From Notospermus geniculatus (Eukaryota > Nemertea > Pilidiophora > Heteronemertea > Lineidae), in contig NMRB01000883.1 in the NCBI GenBank assembly GCA_002633025.1, positions 91,686 to 155,685 of the forward strand: a DNA stretch of 64,000 bases, read 5' to 3'. The translations under genes were made by a program, and so were the position numbers. Positions 23,000 through 32,600 of the stretch are shown here, in pieces; position 1 is the first letter of the stretch, and every line of letters begins with the position of its first letter. The notes below the pieces were generated by a model. That model was not told the DNA's origin. It made no database searches and saw only the letters and a program-made list of their open reading frames with translations.

Positions 23000-23340
23000 G
23001 AAACTCTTATCAAAGAAGGTGATTAATTAGTGATTAAAATCACTTAATTACTCAAAATTTAATTGCAAATCAGCATCCTCTTTGATCAGTCCTTCTCAGC
23101 ATGATCAAAAGAGAACTACTAATTAGTTTAATTAATTTACAGACTAATTGGTAATTAGCAAACTTCAATCTTACTTTGATCAAGGTAGCTCATGAAAGAT
23201 CAAAGGAAACAGAGATAATTTTGTTTTAATTGCAAGTAATTATTTCTGTGAAGTTAATATTTTGTGAGTAAGTGAGAAGTACTACTAGGCCTGGGGAGGA
23301 GTATAAATAGAGGTGGAAAATCTTGGATCATCAGTTTCCA
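23000..23340 (+). promoter_or_regulatory. Gene B promoter with TATA box, initiator and TCF/LEF-like sites (copy 1)
   Basis: The TATA box TATAAATAG is at 23302-23310 and ATCATCAGT about 25 bp downstream is the likely initiator. Further down, TTTGCTCTCAGCAAGG is shared with gene A. Upstream TCF/LEF-like words are ATCAAAG at 23009-23015 and 23199-23205 and CTTTGAT at 23080-23086 and 23174-23180, mixed with TAATTA/ATTAG cores. This predicts a 5' UTR of about 275 nt. Confidence 0.62.
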
Positions 23341-23605
23341 GTTTGCTCTCAGCAAGGTAACACCACAGATATACGATTGACATCAAGCGAAGTTCTGCCA
23401 AATCCAGCCGAAGTTCTAGAGTTGCCGAGTGGAAGTCCACAGGAGAACGTCTCAAGTCTCAGCGAGTTCAAGTCTGTCAAAACGAGAATCAAGCCTGTCA
23501 CCAAGTCTTACGCCGACAGAGCAATACGAGTGAAGAATAAACTGCGTACTCCGGTACAGCACTAAAGTGAAAAGTTCGGTACAAATCACAAGAGTCAGCA
23601 ACAGA

Positions 23606-23941
23606 ATGGACGTCGATCTTCACGAACTCGCAATGGAACTCATCGTCCTCATGAAGTTACACGATCAAGCAACTCAACAGGTCAATTTACTTGATGCTCG
23701 CATCCAGATGTTACCGGCTGCCAGGAACCAGACGGTTGCCCTCCGACGCTGCGTTCTCCAAGATACAAAACAAACCTTTGTCTGCTATCGTAACAACGTG
23801 AAGAAGACTATTGAAGATATCGTGAGACGTCTGACGAACCATGAAACGCCCGAGGAAGCAGAGATGATTGGTGATTTCGCTGACGATGACCGTATCGGAT
23901 CTGAACTGATGATGGATTGGGGATGGGGTTCACGAGAGTAG
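23606..23941 (+). CDS. Intronless small protein of the same unrecognised family, gene B copy 1 (111 aa)
   Basis: It starts [20 protein letters not shown] and ends MDWGWGSRE. Shared with gene A are the helix [12 protein letters not shown], the block [10 protein letters not shown] and the spacing to the acidic tail. The ATG at 23606 is preferred over the in-frame one at 23567 because it aligns with gene A and the copy 2 gene keeps the same start. Unit 2 holds an almost identical gene at 33053-33388. It lies upstream of the truncated PCID2 copy and on the opposite strand; in unit 2 the same position is inside a PCID2 intron. No known domain is recognised. A small nuclear or adaptor role is possible given the acidic tryptophan-ended tail, but this is speculation. 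Confidence 0.75.
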   Translation: MDVDLHELAMELIVLMKLHDQATQQVNLLDARIQMLPAARNQTVALRRCVLQDTKQTFVCYRNNVKKTIEDIVRRLTNHETPEEAEMIGDFADDDRIGSELMMDWGWGSRE

Positions 23942-24175
23942 GATCCAGATGTTACCAGCTGCCAGGGATCATAAGGTTACCATCCGACACTACTCCAAGA
24001 TACGAAAAACGTTTTCGCCTCCAATTGTAACAACGTGAAGAAGACTATAGAAGATATCGTGAGACGTCTGACAAGCCGTGTCCATCCGAGGAAACAGAGA
24101 TGATCGGTGATTTCGTTGACGATGAACGTACTACCGGTAGATATGAACTGACGGGCTTCAAGAGAGTAAGATGAA
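23942..24175 (+). pseudogene. Degenerate partial repeat of gene B, directly after its stop
   Basis: Starting at ATCCAGATGTTACC, this segment repeats the gene B coding sequence from about residue 40 to near its end, with frame breaks. Recognisable pieces are CAACGTGAAGAAGACTAT and GATATCGTGAGACGTCTGAC. It lacks a start and cannot encode the whole protein. The same relic follows copy 2 at 33389-33617. Confidence 0.75.
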
Positions 24176-24218
24176 GTGAGATTGATGAAATCTTCCCATT
24201 CACATGGACATTTTACAG

Positions 24219-24894
24219 GACAGCATGTACCAAGGGGCCCTCGACGAGATCGCTGCCAGAGGAAGCTTCGAGGCGAAGAAAAAGACAAAAACAGACCAGG
24301 TCAGACGGTTGATCGATATCTAGTGTACCTCCCTTTGTGGACACCTCTACCAGAAAGACACTTCTCTGTTAAGGCACCAGTTTTGGGCATTGAGGGCTTC
24401 TATTCATCTTGACCTCCATAGGCCTAATCAGGACACCTCATCTATATGATGAATCTTGATTCAAATGTTCTTTTTTTGCAGGGCGAATGGGGATTGACTG
24501 AAACCGAGGAAATGGAGGAGTATCAACGGAGGAAGGAGGTGGTGTCAACGTTAGTGAGTCATACGAGGAGACAGCTGAGAGTGAACGCCCAATCATACCA
24601 TGTAAGTCTATCAACCTCACAAAACGCTTCAACATTTCCACTTCCAATACCCAACAGACCTACACATAAAGAAATGATGCTTAACTGCCAGCAGGACTTC
24701 AGATTTACTTTATATTTATCATTTTCCACCAACAGGACATGGTGCAGTCATTCCTCCTGATGCTGACCGGCCACACAGACGTCTCGTTACGATTCCTCAG
24801 CTTCCGTCTCGACTTTAACGAACATTACAAGAGCAAAGAACCAAAGTTGCGCCGCTCACTAACCTACCAGAAATCAAGGAGTAGGGTCATGTAG
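24219..24894 (+). pseudogene. TUBGCP3: 5'-truncated TUBGCP3 tail, exons 16(part)-18 (unit 2)
   Basis: Exon 16 begins mid-exon at GACAGCATG (24219-24299), followed by exon 17 at 24482-24601 and exon 18 at 24736-24894. The stop is TAG here, TAA in the main gene. Open frame and splice sites are intact, but nothing upstream belongs to TUBGCP3. The junction happens to place TTTTACAG directly before the exon fragment, so it reads as a plausible splice acceptor. Alone it could encode only the C-terminal end of the gamma-tubulin-binding domain. It may be an allelic piece. Confidence 0.8.
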
Positions 24895-26617
24895 GGCCTA
24901 TAGGGGGCTGTACTTGTGGATTCCTGCGTCATCAGATAACCGCTGTGCGAAGACCTGCTCATTGTTAGAAAACTAATGGATTCAAATACATGTACCTAAG
25001 TCAGAATACTTGGCCAACCCTAGTCGTACGTTTCATCACAACTGCCATTGTTGTTTCTCATGCCCCATTGGACCATTGAAGTCTTCGGCATTGGAGAAAC
25101 TCAAACCATATTCAGGATATGTTAGAATTTTTTGTAGTGAGTTTGTTTTCCAAGTAACTCGGCGCATAATGGGTGTTTTTTTGAATAAGACATTAGATTA
25201 TACATGTAAAATGTGCTGGGCAGGTGACTGCTGAGAATATACCAAAAGTGGTTATTGTGATGTTTAGATGTGTTCAGCCTGATGTAAGATATCATTGATC
25301 AAAGATAGAAACTTCTAAAACCACCTGAACTTGTTTTAACGGTATCCCCTGCATTTAGAGTGTTTAACCCACCGTGGAGTACTGTACATTTTTATTTTGC
25401 TGGCTGTGTTTAGTGTCAAAAAAACATCAACATGAGATTGGCTTTTTCTTCACTCATAGAAGAGATCTATGCAAGCTTTTGTGCTGTGATTAGAGTTGTT
25501 TAAACTTTTCATGCTGGACATGAATGCCATCAAAATCATTGGATAGCGAGAGGAAGTCATGGATGTAGTGTACGAATCTGAATACCCGGTACCAAAAGTC
25601 AAAATAAACGAATGAATCTTGTTTTACATACATACATATGTATTGTAGGAATGGAGAGGAATATATTAGGCCTTATTTGCAGATGAACATTCTTGGCAAG
25701 TTTTTTTTTATCTTAGAATATTTTGAATGTGTGGGCCTACAAATGTAAGCCTATTTTGGCTTTAAAATTCTGGATTTTGTAAATACCTGGCAGTCCCACC
25801 ATATGTGAACATGTTAAAATAAATGAACTTTTGTAGAATATTTGTCTTTTTCTTTCCTTTTGCTCTCCTACATGATGTAAAATTTCAACTGTTCAATCAG
25901 ACATTCAGATCCTCTTGGAGACGCCATTCTTGGGAACTCAAGAAGTAACCTATTCAGAACATCACTTGATCATTTCAAACCAGTTGATAGTACAAAAGTG
26001 ACTCATTGGCCAAGAATCGAACCTGCGGCCTCACAGCCAGGAGTCTGGCACCCTTACCACTGCACCAAGAGGTAGCTTCGGGTAGATCCCACAAACACAA
26101 TCCAGATATCATTGGATCAAGACTGACAACAGTTTTCAGGATTATATCCATGAAAATTTACTTTTCAAATAGCATTGCACATGTACAAAACAATACAAAG
26201 ATATGATACATAATCATCTACATAAGGCTCCATTTCCATAGAGTTCACGTTGACACTTTTCACGCGCCACGCTTCACGTTTTCCTTTCGTTCCTCGGAGA
26301 AAGCATGTCACAGGACAGGTAATGTGTGTCTCGTTGTGCGCTGAATCGAGGAACGAAAGGAAAACGTGAAGCGTGGCGCGTGAAAAGTGTCAACGTGAGC
26401 TCTATGGAACTGGAGCCTAAAGGTCCTATTTTCAGGTAGATGCAGTTCACACAAAATGACTGTGAACACACTGGCAGTTTACACCAATTGGCCAGCCCAC
26501 AGACAGACTGTTGGGTTCTCTGGTAGTCAAAGCGGAAGATCTTGAATCCAATACATCCCCCTTTGAACGCTGTCTGTGTTTGTTTCTAATGCACCATTGT
26601 AGGCTAGTTCTGAATTT
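24895..26617. other. Convergent 3' flanks, unit 2
   Basis: This repeats 15449-16945. An AATAAA poly(A) signal lies near 25817, where unit 1 has AATACA. At about 25990-26090, on minus, is a tRNA-derived SINE-like head with GTGCAGTGGTAAGGGTGCC and GCAGGTTCGATTC. A MITE (26225-26418) is inserted only here. Confidence 0.5.
26225..26418. mobile_element. Fold-back MITE with AGGCTCCA ends, unit 2 only
   Basis: The arms are long inverted repeats: AGGCTCCATTTCCATAGAG, then CACTTTTCACGCGCCACGC, then ACGTTTTCCTTTCGTTCCTC, each answered on the right. The left flank is CATA and unit 1 near 16753 shows the uninterrupted ACATAAAAGATCC. This is a recent insertion relative to the split of the copies. Confidence 0.8.
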
Positions 26618-29600
26618 CTAACTGACGCTCGCTAAAGGTGGGAATGGATTCTGTTTGCTGACGACCAATTTCTGATGCTGGTAGCTGATGTATCCTTTGA
26701 TCATGTTCTGAAATAGACATTGAAATGTACATGTACATGTACAGGAATTGAACCTCTACATCCATGAAGACAATGATCAGAAGATGCAACATGCACATGA
26801 ACACGTATGGTTGGCCACATGAAGATGATCGGCCTACATGATGACATGTAGGTCGACATGAACATGTATGATACATGCATGAAGACGTCAATCCACAAGA
26901 CAGTTTATGGGAGGCTAACGCATTATAATGACAGGATGATGAGAAAAACTACCCGAATCTTACCTCATGTATCAAGTTGGATAATATACACTGAACTTCA
27001 TCACTATCAATGTCATCAATCTGAAGAAAAAGAGACAATATCTTGATAACACCTGTACAGCAGAAGGGATACCAGAGTATCTGGTGATGTCAAGGAGCTG
27101 CCCTCTCAATCGTCTGGGCCCATATTCATAAACATACTTACATGTAAGTCAAAGTGTGCTACTTATCTTTTGTGTCGAACAAAGGATAAGTGTCACACTT
27201 AGACTTAAGTAGTTTTATGAATATGGGTCCTGAAGAGCGGGTCTGACTGAGGATCGAAGACAGAACCTCAAGTGATAGGTGCCAATATCTGCATACCACC
27301 ACTCTGACCGTCCAGAGGGCTTGGTCTTGATATGTGGAGCAGTACCTAGTATTATCATACATGTACCGTAGGCCTAGCTCTATATACATATGCCGTAGGC
27401 CTAGCTCTATTCGTCTTTCTTTCGAGACAAACAACAAGACTGATTTCCGTTTTTAAAGCATTTATTTACAGTGAATTCATCTTTACATATTTACAATTAC
27501 CATACTCAAAATTTACAAATACATGTATTTACAAAGTCATTTCTTATTTACACTTATCTACACTAACAATTTACACATAAATTTTACACTACCACATGTA
27601 CATTGATGGAGCTTCAACTGCTGACATGTATGTGTTATCATAGCATCATTTTTGGGCATTGATACCCTTGATCAAAGTTCTGACTAGACTGTTCCATTCA
27701 CAGCATTATCACGTTCGCGATAGTCCTGTTCACATCACATCATATCTTTTTTGTACAGTATCCTTTTTGAATCAATCAACGATCTTTGGCACATTTCTTC
27801 TGCAGTTCCGCGGAGAGAGTTCAGTTCACACCTTTCACGTTTGTGATAGTCCTGTTCACATCACACCGAATCGTTTTTCATATCCTTTTTGAATAAGTCT
27901 TGGCATAAACACAGCAGAGACCGTACATGCTGTAGCTTTCACCGAGTTGTTCACTCCCGTGCTGCCCATCCCCAGTCCATCAACATATCGTTACACGTAT
28001 CCTCCTCATCGTCAAAGTTCTCAATCATCTCCATCTCTGCGGGCGGCGTGTCGTTGCCGCTGATATCTCTCACGATGTCGTCGATGGTTGCTTTCAAATG
28101 TCTACGATAGCAGACGAACCTTTGTTTCGTATCTTCAACAACACTACGTCGGATGATCATGACTGGATTTCTGGAGGCCGTCATCTCCTCGATGCGAGCG
28201 TCGAGTAAATCAATCTGCTGCGTCGCCAGGTCGTGTTTCTTCATCAGGACGACAAGTCTCTTGGCGAGTGCGATGAGATCGTCAGCCATTATTGATATCG
28301 GAGTTGGTAACAGCAAGACTTTGAAACAAGTGGAACTCGGATGCTGTATTGGCTCTTGGAGCTGCTGGACAATCTACTCAAGACTCGAATGGTGCTCGGA
28401 CTTCGTGTAACTTTACCGACCCGGCTCAGCTGTACTGGAATGCAACACTAGAATTCCTTCTGAAGACTTGGCTCGACTTGTAAATTTGGCAGAAGTTCGC
28501 TGGATGTATGGTTGAAGTGACTGGTGTATCCTTGTTGAGAGCAAGTTGAAGACTGATGATCCCAGAAATTTCACCCCTATTTATACTCCAGTCCTCAATT
28601 GGGGAACACATGTCATCTACTCAAAGAATCCTCACTCTGCTCATTACTAATTAAGCCACAATGCCTGATTACAAAACCCCCTTCACTTTACTTTGATCAT
28701 AGATGACCTGCAGTGATCAAAGATGGTGCTAATTAGCTAGGTCACTGGTTAATTACTCACTAATTAGCTAGCTATTTGGTCAAATATTCACTGAACACAA
28801 TCATCACCAGTACTAATTACCCCATCCCTGTAATCAGTTAGTGACTAGGACTGATCAAAAGGTCATTAATTAGTTAACACCACTGAGGAAAAGTGATTAA
28901 TTAGTTACAACTCCCTTTTGATCACTTTATTCAGAAATGTGAGAAGTGTTCACCTCCCTGGGAGAATTTTACCATGAAAACCAAAAAATAGACATGTATA
29001 TAACCAGTAGGCCTACACAGGATACAAAATCATGGGAAGTTGAGGATTTCCAGAGATCTACCTCAAAGGAAAGGACATCACATCTCAATCTGCTTCACAT
29101 CATTTCTTCAGAAGCCTATCAGGGGAACTCACGGAACATGATCCTTGATCACTTGATCCTTTCTTATCAGTGTTCCATGGGATGATTCCATACTATACTA
29201 CATCCAGTATAATACAGCAAAATAAACTACATGATATTCAAAAAATTTCATAGAATTACTCCCTTCATTCTTGGCCAGAATATCATGGTTTGACATGTCC
29301 TGTACCACTCACCTGCATGAATTTCAACGCTGTCACAAATGCCTCAATTGGAAGTTGATGTATTTTCATGATAAGGTAGACTTTCTTGAACAGGTTGCGA
29401 TACGCGATGATCTTAAGTTTCTCCAGGATAAGATAGATGCCACACTTGATGAAGAATGCTTCATGTTTTTCGAAGGCTTCATTTAGTTGCAGAATGTTAC
29501 CCGAGCTGAAGGGGAATAAACCAGACAAATTGAATGTGATTCATCAATTTCAGCTAGAATGAAGGGTGAAACCTGGAAAACGCTGTTACTGATCTTGAGC

Positions 29601-32600
29601 GACTACTAGTCACATATACTTCTCAAAGTGCGTCCCTCACCTCACTGCAGTTTTGACTTCAGAAAACTGCATGAGATCATACTTCCTCAGCAAGTCTATC
29701 GTAGGCATATGACCCTGGAAAATAAAACGACACTTACATTCTAAATGCAAAAAGTTGATTTTAGACCTAATTTTTGGAGTGACCTTCATACACTGCATAA
29801 CAAAGGTTGATATGGCTACCGTGGCTCGCAAAATGATGATGATGATGATAACAGATAGATAAAAGACCAAGCTTGAAAATTTCCCCTTGATACTTACCAG
29901 TAGCATTTTGACAGGAAGAAGAAATATCAGTATAAGTCTCTTGTTGTTTTTGCTTGACCGATGACATCTCTGGAATGCATACGATAGATACTCCTCCGCT
30001 GGAAGAAACAATTTGCCCAATTTAAATGAAATGGAAAAACACAGAAATCGAGCAAAATCAGCCCATACTCGGTCATATACATTTAATCATCTGATACTGG
30101 CATTTTCTGATGATTGAAATCTTTTTGGGAGTCCAAGTATAAAAGTGCACAACTACAACATAATGTATATCTTTCATTTTTTGACAGGGAAGCTGAACTC
30201 ACCACTTTTGAAGTCTCCATCAAATATGGCTTTTCTTCCAACATAATATCTGTGAAGAAAAAATGAACATTTTTTATAAAAACATTGAAAGAAAGTCAAA
30301 ATTGTTCTTATTCTTATCAATGACCCTTTTCATCACTTCATTACAAATTTATCTTCCCTTTCATCACTACCTCACCAATTAACCCTTCCTTTCATCATTT
30401 ACTCACCAATTAACCCTCCCTTTCATCACTATCTCACCAATTAACCCTCCCTTTCATCACTATCTCACCAATTAACCCTCCCTTTCATCATTTACTCACC
30501 AATTAACTCTCCCCTTCATCACAACCTCACCAATTAACCCTCCTTTTCATCATTTGCTCACCAATTAACCCTCCCTTTCATCACTATCTCACCAATTAAC
30601 CCTTCCTTTCATCATTTACTCACCAATTAACCCTCCCCTTCATCACTATCTCACCAATTAAGCCTTCCTTTCATCACTTACTCACCAATTAAAACCTTCC
30701 CTTCCTCACTTACTCACCAATTAACACTCCCTTTCATCACTATATCACCAATTAACCCTTCCTTTCATCACTATCTCACCAATTAACGCTCCCTTTCATC
30801 ACTATCTCACCAATTAACCCTCCCTTTCATCATCTAATCACCAAACTTATCACCTGTATTGCCTTTTCACACCATTCCCAAAAAACTTTTATTTCTCAAC
30901 ATGTCTTACAGCATTTTCAACAAATAACACATATTTTTGCCCCAAAATCTGATTTTATCAAGTAATGTACAAACCTGAAGGTTATGAGCTGTGAGACTGT
31001 GAATTTATCTTTGATGGGGAGACTGTCCATGGCTCGGATCAAGGGCTTACATAAATGCAGTTTGTTGATCTGAAAATCATGAAATATGTAGTAAATACCA
31101 GTTGCTTATCTGAAGTGACCAGTCCCACAACTTCATGATAGAATAGAAGGATCATTGACAGGGCCGGATCCAGGATTTCGGGAAAGAGGGGGCGCACTGT
31201 GCTATAAACATTGAAATCTGCGGTGAATTTCAATGATTTGCTCCAAACTTCAGAACTTCACAGTCGATTTTACAGATTTGTTGGCCGAAAGGGGGGCGGG
31301 CGGCAGGTGCGCCTCCTTGGATCCGCGCCTGATTCAGAGTCATCAGCCAACCAAGTAGATTAAGAAAAGTCGGACTCATAACGACTGAAACACAGACCTT
31401 GAAGTATATTTTGAAGAGCTGGTTGATGAGGTTCAACATTCCCCATTTCTTTGACTCCTCAATGGCAGCACGGCTGAAATGAGGGGACATTCATATTCAG
31501 TAAAATGGAGAATGTACATGTACACTTAACTGGATGAGATACCGACTTCTGCTTACTGTCATGAATCATGCATTGGACCCTCGTTTTTTAGCTTAAGAGA
31601 GGGGTCCATAACTGGACCAGAGCTTCTGTGTATTGTAAGTGACAGAGGGTGGATACAGGATGCTACAGAGCAGAGGGGCATAAACATACTTGTCACTGGC
31701 ACATATCCTGAAACATCCCATCAGTAGATCAGCTGCCTTTTCCAACGTTTCTCCAGGCTTACCACGTCCTTTTTTACTCAGCTGAATGTCTGCCTGAAAT
31801 CAACAGTGGCAAGTGAGACGACACACACAGTAAAGTGCCCTTCCCAAACTGGAAAACTCTTCATGCAATAGGATTGCAACGTCGTACCTCAGAAATATTG
31901 GACAGGAACTTTAACCACTGAGCCATTTTGGACCCTGTAGTAGGGTAGAACTTGAATTATCAACAACAACAGATAATAGTACAGAACAATGAATACTTAC
32001 ACTATTGGCAAAAAGCCGAAGATCTAGACAGACAGCAAACATGACTGGTAATGCCCAGTTTTCATCTTTCTGACTCTGAAATGCCTTTGTAAATGCTGTG
32101 ACAGCAGTTAAGGATTGAATCTTACAAAACAGACAGTACACAAAACTTTTTTTGGCTGTACTGATACTGACAATACCCAGCAATATTCGCACAGTGATTC
32201 AGCAGAAAATGCAAGCATGGTGTTTATAATGAGATCTTTCTTTATGTCTTTTCAATCACTCACTCATCTGGCAATCTGATCCTTGGCATTGCCTCAGAGG
32301 AAAGGATATTGAACCACGACGGCTTGACATCCATACGCCTCAATGAAATCATGATTTGACACTGCCCATGTGCACCTGAAAAATGAGAGAAATATAGACC
32401 TTTCAGTCATTTTTCTGAAGATTCAAACGTTGACTTCATGACTGCCCAGGGAAAATCTGATCAAAGAAGGTAATTATTTAGTGATTAAAATCAGTTAATT
32501 ACTCACAATTTAATTGCAAATCACCATCCTCTTTGATCAGTCCTTCTCAGCATGATCAAAAGAGAACTACCAATTAGTTTAATTAATTTACAGATTAATT

